Positions 1 to 6,187 of a DNA stretch of 9,586 nucleotides are shown one piece after another (position 1 is the first letter of the stretch; each line of letters starts with the position of its first letter). A program made the translations under genes and the position numbers. The notes under the pieces are model-generated. The model did not search any database. It had not been told where the DNA came from and saw nothing but the letters and a program-made list of their open reading frames with translations. The stretch is from Chlamydiota bacterium. GTDB lineage: Bacteria; Chlamydiota; Chlamydiia; Chlamydiales; Waddliaceae. The DNA is taken from assembly GCA_011065005.1 (NCBI GenBank), contig JAAKFP010000059.1, positions 1 to 9,586 of the forward strand, read 5' to 3'.

Positions 1-51
1 TACAACAACGATTTCACTATTGACGCCCTTACATGCCATCAATATTTCCAA

Positions 52-1797
52 TTGATGTCCCCTACAAGAAATGAAAGGGATAAGAATGGTGATAACTTGA
101 CAAAGCGCAATGTTACCTGGATCCAATACACTTTTAACCTCATCACCACCTTCGTCCATCGGTTATTCCACTGGATCTTTCATAAAAATCATTGTTGGGA
201 GAATGATCAGACATTACTACACAAGTTCACCATTGGTTTAGAAAGCCAAAGGCCAGAAGGTCAGACTACGGAAACAGCTATCGAACTGCTGAAACTTCTA
301 GATAAATGCAATCTGAGTATAACAAAATTTAAAGAAGACTTAGAAAAGGATCAAGAGATTAACTATGATGAGTTGCTGAAAAGTGTTGATGAGAATGATA
401 AAGAAACACTTAAGAACTGTATAAAAAAGTGTCTAGAAAATGGCTTCGAAAACATCCAGATCTTCAAGGATATAAATGTAGTTCCTGATACAATCTCTCT
501 ACTTGTCGAGAAACTGATCTTACGAAATTCTCAGGGCAAACAAAAGAGCAACAACCTCCTTAAACTTAAGACACGATATTCAAACCTGCAACTTCTAAGA
601 AAAATTCAGCGTCCTGTCAAGGTAGCCGCCGCCGATCAAGAAACAGCTAGAAATTTTATTACACCACCTACTTCTCCTAGGCGACTTCCTATTCCTTCAT
701 ACACACCATCTGCTACTCCTCTTTCTCCAGACACACCATCTGCTATTCCTAGGCGATTATTTGCTGAAAATCTTTTTTCTCCACAACCACCTGCTACTCC
801 TAGGCGATTATTTACTACAAGTCCTTTTTCTCCAGCTCCTTTTTCTCCAGCCACTCAAAGTAAATTTAAATTTAGAAGAGATGAAATAGGCAATACCCCG
901 CTTCATTTCTATCTGCTCGAGAAAAGAGCAGACAAACCGTCTGTTCTGAGGTCATTAATAAAGCAAAGTGGCGCGGCAGGACTCGAAGCTGTCAATGCGT
1001 TCAATCAGACACCGCTTCATTGTGCAGTCTCATCGGGAAATATTAAATCTGTGGAAGAACTCATACTCAAAAAAGCCGATTTGACGGCGCTAGACTGGAA
1101 TGGGAACACCCCTTTACATCTCGCTGTTTTAAACGGGTATACTGAAATTGCTACATTGCTTATCGCTCAACAACAAGGATTAGATATAAAAAATGATGAG
1201 GGAAAAACAGTTTTGCATCTTGCAGCGCAAAAGGGTGCTACCGAAGTCATCAAGACTTTGATAGCTGCGAAAGCACTTTTGAATGAAAAAGATGATAAGA
1301 ATGAAACCCCACTTCATCTCTTAGCTGCTATTAATGAAATTGCTTTTTTTCAGGCTGAAGATACACCTATGGACGATCTTATTGAAATGCTTGTAGAGTG
1401 TATTGAAATGCTTATACTAAGTTATAAAGAACCAGACGCTATACACGCTACAAATGTTAAAGGACAGACTCCCTTACATGTAGCTGCGGGTAAAGGTAAT
1501 ATATGGATCGCTAAAACACTTATTGAGTGCGGCGCTTCTTTAAATATGCAGGACAAAGATGGGAACACTCCTTGTCATTTAGCAGCCATTAATAAAAAGA
1601 TGTCCTTGTATATTTTATTGCTGCAACTAGGTCAAAAAAATGACGAAGAACTTTTAGATGTATCACTCGAAAATAGCGAACAACTAACATCTAGTGCGTG
1701 TTTGGGTAGAGCCGAACCCGATGCAGAGGATTGGAAAAATGGTAACGAACTTTTAAGTCTCGTCGGACTAGAGGAATTTGTGCTTCCAACCAAATAG
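52..1797 (+). CDS. Ankyrin-repeat protein with Ser/Thr-Pro-rich linker; candidate secreted host-interaction protein, possibly 5'-incomplete
   Basis: The 581-residue product has three parts. Residues 1-200 are charged and mostly helical, with an aromatic/hydrophobic stretch at about 23-43. Residues 202-270 are rich in Pro, Ser and Thr and look disordered. Residues 278-527 carry about seven ankyrin repeats, shown by recurring TPLH cores at 282, 320, 353, 419 and 473 and variants TVLH (386) and TPCH (507). A short acidic tail follows. Repeat 5 is enlarged by about 20 residues. Ankyrin repeats bind proteins; in intracellular bacteria such proteins are often secreted effectors, but no secretion signal is recognised here. 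Start: TTG at 52 is followed directly by ATG at 55, with no Shine-Dalgarno before either. The frame has no stop back to base 1, so the true start may lie upstream. Ankyrin identity is certain; the effector role is inferred. Confidence 0.88.
   Translation: MMSPTRNERDKNGDNLTKRNVTWIQYTFNLITTFVHRLFHWIFHKNHCWENDQTLLHKFTIGLESQRPEGQTTETAIELLKLLDKCNLSITKFKEDLEKDQEINYDELLKSVDENDKETLKNCIKKCLENGFENIQIFKDINVVPDTISLLVEKLILRNSQGKQKSNNLLKLKTRYSNLQLLRKIQRPVKVAAADQETARNFITPPTSPRRLPIPSYTPSATPLSPDTPSAIPRRLFAENLFSPQPPATPRRLFTTSPFSPAPFSPATQSKFKFRRDEIGNTPLHFYLLEKRADKPSVLRSLIKQSGAAGLEAVNAFNQTPLHCAVSSGNIKSVEELILKKADLTALDWNGNTPLHLAVLNGYTEIATLLIAQQQGLDIKNDEGKTVLHLAAQKGATEVIKTLIAAKALLNEKDDKNETPLHLLAAINEIAFFQAEDTPMDDLIEMLVECIEMLILSYKEPDAIHATNVKGQTPLHVAAGKGNIWIAKTLIECGASLNMQDKDGNTPCHLAAINKKMSLYILLLQLGQKNDEELLDVSLENSEQLTSSACLGRAEPDAEDWKNGNELLSLVGLEEFVLPTK
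733..834 (+). repeat. 51-bp tandem duplication in the linker of the ankyrin protein
   Basis: Two adjacent 51-bp units (733-783 and 784-834) encode 17-residue units at 228-244 and 245-261. Each contains PRRLF near its centre and ends in FSP. The CCTAGGCGATTATTT core is identical in both. A related shorter unit lies just before (residues 218-227), and another CCTAGGCGA occurs near 677. The unit length is a multiple of three, so copy number can change without breaking the frame. Confidence 0.8.
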
Positions 1798-1909
1798 ATA
1801 TACACATCGTAGATGAGTAACCGTTCAGCCAATGCCGTCAACTTAAACTGTGAGAGGGGCCGTGGCCTGCATTAGGCACATACTTGAGAGGGGAAGTGCT
1901 ACCGTTGGC

Positions 1910-1937
1910 GGGCTCTGTGGTGGGTTGGCAACAACAC
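1910..1937. repeat. Degraded copy of the right arm of the 7789-7926 palindromic element
   Basis: The 13-mer GGGCTCTGTGGTG at 1910-1922 occurs again at 7897-7909. In both places CAACAA follows about 10 bases later and the segment ends in CC. No matching left arm was found here, so this looks like a remnant. It lies in the 211-bp gap between the convergent ankyrin and narK2-like genes. A short hairpin (TGGTG at 1918-1922 with CACCA at 1935-1939) overlaps it but has no following T-run. No terminator, RNA gene or coding region could be supported in 1798-2008. Confidence 0.45.
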
Positions 1938-1950
1938 CATGAAGACTTTA

Positions 1951-1980
1951 ATCTGTGTTTATCTGTGTGCATCTGTGGTT
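1951..1980. repeat. Three 10-bp units starting ATCTGTG
   Basis: ATCTGTG begins at 1951, 1961 and 1971, giving an exact 10-bp period, one helical turn. It sits just beyond the 3' end of the narK2-like gene. It resembles short low-complexity dispersed repeats seen in many bacterial intergenic regions. Its function is unknown. Confidence 0.6.
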
Positions 1981-2008
1981 AATTTTAAAATCCAAAAGAA
2001 CCACCATC

Positions 2009-3571
2009 TCAACATTTGATTTCGGCATTCTTCCTGGCATAATAATACCAATTCAAAAGCAAACAGGTAAGGTAGTAGATGGCAAAGCCATACAAAGCTC
2101 GCTCGGGAGTGCCAACTTTTGTCTGCTCCCCAAAAATTTGCGGGATGAGAAAAGCACCGTAAGCTGCAACTGCTGAGGTCCATCCCAAAACAGGTCCCGC
2201 CTCATGCCGATCGAAAATGATTGGTATCATGCGAAAGGTGGAACCATTACCTATCCCCGTTGTAACAAATAAAATGAGAAAGAGGATAAGAAAAGGAGTA
2301 AAATACTGTTCGGGAGTGCTACTACCGGCAGCAAGTTTAACAAAATAGGCCACCCCAAGTGCTGCAAGGATCATGACCACGGTATCCCACTGAGTGACTC
2401 TTGCGCCGCCAAGCTTATCTGACAACCACCCTCCAACGGGACGAATAAGAGATCCTACCAGGGGCCCCAGCCATGCATACGCAAAGGGGTTGGGAGCGTT
2501 AGGATTTGTCGTCCCATCGGGAAGATCGCCGAATACGACTCGAATCAACAAAGGAAACGCCGCGGAGTATCCGATAAACGATCCGAAGGTCATGGTATAG
2601 AGATAGGTCATGATCCAATTATGCTTATTTCTAAAAATTCCGTATTGCTTCTTCAGGTTCTCTTGAGCATCTCCAGGAACAAGCTTCATCATCAGCACAG
2701 TTAATAGGATTGTCATCGGAAGAACGATCCACTTGCTCAACTGCAATGATAAGAGGCAATACACCCCGATAGCCGCAACAAAAAAGCCAATCAGCAGTAA
2801 GATCGTCATCCTAAGCAATGCCGTAACCGTCGATCCCATATGAGGAGAAACAGTCGGAAGGTTATTCATTCCGAAAAAGGCAGCGATCCCTAAAATGCAA
2901 AGAATCGGCACCCATATCAAACCACAATTTTGGATATAGACAATACCGTCAGGGCCGCCAAACTTCGCTGTTAGGAACCGACCTTCCCCACCCCAAGCTC
3001 CAAAAATGCTGACGGTCATAGCGATCGGCAAAACGACTTGCATGACGCTAACACCCAAATTTCCCAAGCCAGCATTAAGCCCCAGAGATGTTCCCTGCAC
3101 CCTTTTTGGAAAGAAAAAGCTGATATTCGACATCGAAGAGGCAAAAGCTCCCCCGCCAATCCCTGACAATGCTGCCAGTATGGCAAACGTTGTAAAGCTT
3201 GTCTGCTCATTTTGAAGTGCCAAACCAACACCTAGCGCAGGAATAATCAAAAGAAAGGTGGTATAGAAAATGACATTCCTTCCCCCGCATAACGCAATCG
3301 AAAAGGAATTTGGAATCCGCAAGGTCGCACCGGTAAGTCCGGCAATAGCGGGTAAAGTAAATAACTGCATTTCATCAAAGGGAAAGTCGAGGTTTTTCAT
3401 TTGCACGACGATGATGCTCCAATAGAGCCACACCGAAAAAGCACACAGTAGGCACGGAATGGAAATCCATAAATTTCTGTAGGCGATTGCTTTTCCTTCC
3501 GTTTTCCAAAATTCTGAATCTTCAGGATCCCATCGATCCAAGGCCCTTTTTGTTGTTGAACTATTGCTCAT
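2009..3571 (-). CDS. narK: NarK2-like nitrate/nitrite transporter (MFS, NNP family) with two extra membrane helices
   Basis: This is an inner-membrane major facilitator of 520 residues; family members exchange nitrate for nitrite or import nitrate. Family marks include the N-terminal WDPEDSEFW and RNLWIS, GATLRIP (81-87, with R85), FASSMSNISFFFP (143-155), the Gly/Asn-rich GLNAGLGNLGVS (164-175), GSLIRPVGGWLSDKLGG (373-389, with R377) and GIGNGSTFRM (439-448). R85 and R377 align with E. coli NarK R89 and R305, which bind the anion. Between helix 6 (about 217-236) and helix 7 lie two more hydrophobic segments (about 250-272 and 281-299), suggesting 14 helices instead of 12. The start was set at ATG 3571, preceded by GAGGGAG with 7-base spacing; the frame extends upstream to 3628 but would overlap the preceding gene. 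It lies 19 bp after the other narK, probably in one operon. Confidence 0.92.
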   Translation of the reverse strand: MSNSSTTKRALDRWDPEDSEFWKTEGKAIAYRNLWISIPCLLCAFSVWLYWSIIVVQMKNLDFPFDEMQLFTLPAIAGLTGATLRIPNSFSIALCGGRNVIFYTTFLLIIPALGVGLALQNEQTSFTTFAILAALSGIGGGAFASSMSNISFFFPKRVQGTSLGLNAGLGNLGVSVMQVVLPIAMTVSIFGAWGGEGRFLTAKFGGPDGIVYIQNCGLIWVPILCILGIAAFFGMNNLPTVSPHMGSTVTALLRMTILLLIGFFVAAIGVYCLLSLQLSKWIVLPMTILLTVLMMKLVPGDAQENLKKQYGIFRNKHNWIMTYLYTMTFGSFIGYSAAFPLLIRVVFGDLPDGTTNPNAPNPFAYAWLGPLVGSLIRPVGGWLSDKLGGARVTQWDTVVMILAALGVAYFVKLAAGSSTPEQYFTPFLILFLILFVTTGIGNGSTFRMIPIIFDRHEAGPVLGWTSAVAAYGAFLIPQIFGEQTKVGTPERALYGFAIYYLTCLLLNWYYYARKNAEIKC

Positions 3572-3578
3572 AAAATTT

Positions 3579-3585
3579 CTCCCTC
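3579..3585 (-). promoter_or_regulatory. Ribosome binding site of the narK2-like gene
   Basis: On the minus strand GAGGGAG precedes ATG 3571 by 7 bases. This strong site fixes the start and rules out the longer frame from 3628, which would overlap the preceding gene. The site lies in the 19-bp gap between the two transporter genes, fitting translation from a shared transcript. Confidence 0.75.
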
Positions 3586-3590
3586 TAGAA

Positions 3591-5084
3591 TTACTCAATC
3601 TTACGCATGAGCTCCGGAACTTGCTCATACATCATCTTTTTGATCACACTATGCATCCACAGGAGACAACCCAAGGTAAGAACGGTAAAAAACATCCAAC
3701 AGGTCGTCCAAATCCCCGTTGCCTGAAGCAGATAACCAAAAATAATGGGACAGACGAATCCCCCAAGCCCTCCGATCACACCAACAATGCCGCCAACGAC
3801 ACCAACATCTCGAGGATAATAGTCAGGAATGTGTTTGTACACGGCTGCTTTTCCGATGCCCATCATGATGCCCACAATAAAAACAAGAGCTGTAAAGATC
3901 CACACATTGGCTTGGAAGTAAATATGGGTCACTCCTTTCGCAATAAGCTGTTTCCTTTTCACTGTATCACCCACCTTGACGACAGGCTCTTGCCAGAAAT
4001 CTTTTTTTGGGAAGACAACGAAACCATTCTCTCTCGAAAAGTCTCGATCTACCTTTGGTTTCAACTGAAAGCGGTGTTCTTTCACTTTTCCCTTCACAAC
4101 AATCTCCTTTTCGGAAACGGCGATCACTTCCCCTTCTGTCAATGTCTGGATTCCCTTGCCTGGGGTATAGATATCCATCTTAGGCACCATCAGCAGAACA
4201 CAACAGGCGAGGATCAAACCGAAAACCCAATACATGACAAGCCTTGCTCCCAACTTGTCCGACATCCAGCCTCCCAGAGCGCGAATCACCCCTGAAGGGA
4301 AACTAAAAATTGCTGCCATGGTTCCTGCCATCACAACAGTCATGCCATACGCATTGACATAATAGGGAATCAGCCATTGTGCTAGTGCTACGAAACCTCC
4401 GAAAACGAGGAAATAGTAAAGACCGAAACGATAAACCCTTACATATTTGAGCGGCTCCAATCTTTGCATGAAATTTGTAATATGCTCCGAGTCAACTTTA
4501 CGCGAGAAGGTTAATAGATAATATATCACTGTCATTACTACCAACGCTACTGCATAAAGTTGTGGCATCTGTCGCCATCCATCAAGGTTTGCCCCAGTAT
4601 TGGTGAGATATTTCAATAGCATAGGTGCAAACACACTCGTCAGTGCAGCACCAGCATTGCCAGCACCAAAGATCCCCAACGCTGTCCCCTGCTGATGTTT
4701 TGGGAACCAAACCGAAGTATAGGCTATTCCCACAGCAAATGAACCGCCGGTGATACCGAACCCTAAACTCGCCAATAGAAACTCAGAATAAGTAGAGGCA
4801 TAGCTTAAAAGATAGGTAGGCACTGCGGAAAAAAGCATTAATAGTGAGAATACGATTCTTCCACCGAACTTATCTGTCAAAACACCAAGGGGTAATCTGA
4901 TAAGAGAACCTGTCAAGACGGGAATTCCGATCAACCACCCCATTTGTGCTTTATCCCATTCAAAAACGCCGTTGTTGACGAGAAAGGTGACCAACACCCC
5001 ATTCATCATCCAAACAGCAAAACAGACAGTAAACGCTAATGTGTTCATTGTTAACACTTGCCAAGCTTTTTTCCTCTCACTCAT
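3591..5084 (-). CDS. narK: NarK1-like nitrate transporter (MFS, NNP family) with an inserted extracytoplasmic domain
   Basis: This 497-residue inner-membrane transporter belongs to the NarK1 branch, generally regarded as nitrate/proton symporters. Visible marks are GSLIRLPLGVLTDKFGGR (59-76, with R63), the Gly/Asn-rich GIFGAGNAGAA (137-147), GVIRALGGWMSDKLGAR (265-281, with R268) and GIVGVIGGLGGFVCPIIFG (432-450). R63 and R268 correspond to the anion-binding arginines of E. coli NarK. Residues about 301-391 form a polar, strand-rich insertion between helices 9 and 10. Because the GGWMSDKLG loop is cytoplasmic in this fold, the next loop should face outward. The start was set at ATG 5084, with AGGA about 11 bases upstream. 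TTG 5114 would add ten basic residues but has only a T-rich stretch before it. It is the first gene of the two-transporter unit. Confidence 0.9.
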   Translation of the reverse strand: MSERKKAWQVLTMNTLAFTVCFAVWMMNGVLVTFLVNNGVFEWDKAQMGWLIGIPVLTGSLIRLPLGVLTDKFGGRIVFSLLMLFSAVPTYLLSYASTYSEFLLASLGFGITGGSFAVGIAYTSVWFPKHQQGTALGIFGAGNAGAALTSVFAPMLLKYLTNTGANLDGWRQMPQLYAVALVVMTVIYYLLTFSRKVDSEHITNFMQRLEPLKYVRVYRFGLYYFLVFGGFVALAQWLIPYYVNAYGMTVVMAGTMAAIFSFPSGVIRALGGWMSDKLGARLVMYWVFGLILACCVLLMVPKMDIYTPGKGIQTLTEGEVIAVSEKEIVVKGKVKEHRFQLKPKVDRDFSRENGFVVFPKKDFWQEPVVKVGDTVKRKQLIAKGVTHIYFQANVWIFTALVFIVGIMMGIGKAAVYKHIPDYYPRDVGVVGGIVGVIGGLGGFVCPIIFGYLLQATGIWTTCWMFFTVLTLGCLLWMHSVIKKMMYEQVPELMRKIE

Positions 5085-5123
5085 AGCTCTTGATTTCCTT
5101 TTCTTTCGGCTCAAAAATATTTA

Positions 5124-5167
5124 AACACGGATTTTCACGGTGCAATTCCACCGTGAAAATCCGTGTT
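5124..5167. repeat. Perfect inverted repeat (19-bp arms, 6-base loop) between narK and nadC
   Basis: The left arm 5124-5142 is the exact reverse complement of the right arm 5149-5167, with CAATTC as loop. It lies upstream of both divergent genes. Read on the minus strand the hairpin is followed by TTTAAATATTTTT, so it could act as an attenuator in the narK leader. It could also be an operator or a dispersed palindromic repeat; its CACGGATTTTCACGG wording resembles repeats common in intergenic DNA. The palindrome is seen directly; the role is open. Confidence 0.8.
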
Positions 5168-5234
5168 AAACAAAAACATGTAAAAGATTAACTTACCAAA
5201 ACCATTTTTTTAAGGGTTCAAAAATCAGAAGTTG

Positions 5235-5263
5235 TTGCAAAATTCCTGGGTATTGAGTAGAAT
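5235..5263 (+). promoter_or_regulatory. Predicted sigma70-type promoter of nadC-groEL
   Basis: TTGCAA (5235-5240) and TAGAAT (5258-5263) are separated by exactly 17 bases. Transcription would start near 5270, about 29 bases before the nadC ATG. No heat-shock CIRCE element (TTAGCACTC, nine bases, GAGTGCTAA) was seen near it. Confidence 0.5.
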
Positions 5264-5298
5264 CTAGCTCATCTTTATGCCTTTTCTTAGGAAGGAAA

Positions 5299-6153
5299 AT
5301 GTATCTACAAAAGGAAATTGAGCGCCTGATCGATGTTGCCATTGCTGAAGACATTGGATCTGGAGATATTACATCGCAAGTCCTTGTCCCGGAAGGTTCT
5401 ATCATTTCAGGGTGGTTTGTTCTCAAGCAAGCAGGGGTTGTTGCAGGGCTTCCTTTCTTAGAAATCCTTTTCCAAAAACTCGACCCGGACATTCAAGTCA
5501 GTACGTACCTTGAAGAAGGGTCCTATCAGAAAGCTGGGGCAATCATCGCAAAAGTTTCCGGCCCATCTTGTGGGATTTTGTCTGGCGAAAGGATTGCTCT
5601 GAACTTAATCCAGCACGCCTCAGGTGTTGCGACGATCACAGCTGCCTATGTAAGAAAGCTCAAAGGACTGAAATGTGAAATTTTAGATACACGAAAAACA
5701 TTACCGGGACTGCGTTATTTGGAAAAATATGCTGTGAAGATTGGCGGTGGAAGCAATCATCGCTTTTCCCTTGACGACCGGTTTATTATCAAAACGAACC
5801 ACCTCTATTTTCTCATTGGAAGGTACACGTTTCCGATTCAGGAAGCGGTAAAGCGCGTCAAAAACCATCACCCAGGCATTCCCATTGAAGTGGAAATTAC
5901 CAATATAGATCAACTCGCTGAAGCTCTACAAACCGAAGCGGAAGCGATCATGCTCAGCCGTATGAGTCCAAGTGCAATCAAGAGATGTGTCGATCGAATA
6001 CGAGCTACCGACAAAAAGGTTTATATCGAATCGTTAGGAACCGTCACATTAGACACCGTCCGTGCCTATGCTGAGACAGGTGTAGATGGAATTTCTATCG
6101 GTTCCGTGACTCATTCCGTTCCAGCTCTTGATATTGTCATGCGGCTAAAATAA
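5299..6153 (+). CDS. nadC: Nicotinate-nucleotide pyrophosphorylase (quinolinate phosphoribosyltransferase) with unusual PRPP-site residues
   Basis: NadC converts quinolinate and PRPP to nicotinate mononucleotide, pyrophosphate and CO2 in the cytoplasm. The 284-residue length is typical. Visible motifs are EDIGSGDITS (17-26), SGERIALNLIQHASGVAT (95-112, with R98), DTRKTLPGLR (130-139, with R132 and K133), EKYAVKIGGGSNHR (142-155) and IIKTNH (163-168, with K165), then IEVEI (E199) and THS (271-273). These match the known quinolinate-binding residues. However, the usual LDN after IML is LSR (219-221), and the usual SGG phosphate loop is SLG followed by T (245-248). About five extra residues follow IIKTNH. 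The start ATG has AGGAAGG just upstream. No nadA or nadB is visible. The NadC family is certain; normal activity is not. Confidence 0.9.
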   Translation: MYLQKEIERLIDVAIAEDIGSGDITSQVLVPEGSIISGWFVLKQAGVVAGLPFLEILFQKLDPDIQVSTYLEEGSYQKAGAIIAKVSGPSCGILSGERIALNLIQHASGVATITAAYVRKLKGLKCEILDTRKTLPGLRYLEKYAVKIGGGSNHRFSLDDRFIIKTNHLYFLIGRYTFPIQEAVKRVKNHHPGIPIEVEITNIDQLAEALQTEAEAIMLSRMSPSAIKRCVDRIRATDKKVYIESLGTVTLDTVRAYAETGVDGISIGSVTHSVPALDIVMRLK

Positions 6154-6172
6154 TGAATCAATTTCAATACAT

Positions 6173-6178
6173 AAGGAG
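6173..6178 (+). promoter_or_regulatory. Ribosome binding site of the groEL paralogue
   Basis: AAGGAG lies 9 bases before the groEL ATG, within the 34-bp gap after nadC. The gap holds no CIRCE element and no convincing promoter, so translation from a nadC-groEL transcript is the simplest reading. Confidence 0.7.
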
Positions 6179-6187
6179 AAATCAACA

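Noticed and set aside
636..854. Minus-strand Gly-rich 72-residue frame
   Set aside because: Its repetitive content is the reverse reading of the Pro-rich repeat in the ankyrin protein.
1798..2008. tRNA, small RNA or CRISPR array in the intergenic region
   Set aside because: No cloverleaf, no regularly spaced long repeats with unique spacers; only short degenerate repeats and one weak hairpin.
3572..3628. Upstream extension of the NarK2-like gene to 3628
   Set aside because: It would overlap the end of the preceding gene, and ATG 3571 has a strong, well-spaced ribosome binding site.
3564..4295. 243-residue plus-strand open frame
   Set aside because: It lies antisense over the NarK1-like gene, has low-complexity His/Asn-rich content and no family features, and has no supporting ribosome site.
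5084..5114. Upstream TTG start of the NarK1-like gene adding MSRKKRKSRA
   Set aside because: The TTG is preceded only by a T-rich run after the palindrome, whereas ATG 5084 has a purine-rich site upstream and fits the usual NarK1 N-terminus.
5085..5220. Promoter for the narK pair
   Set aside because: Only weak candidates (for example TTGCAC with an AT-rich -10 inside the palindrome, about 3 of 6 matches each) were found.
6154..6187. Possible CIRCE heat-shock operator before groEL
   Set aside because: The 34-bp gap contains no TTAGCACTC/GAGTGCTAA inverted repeat.
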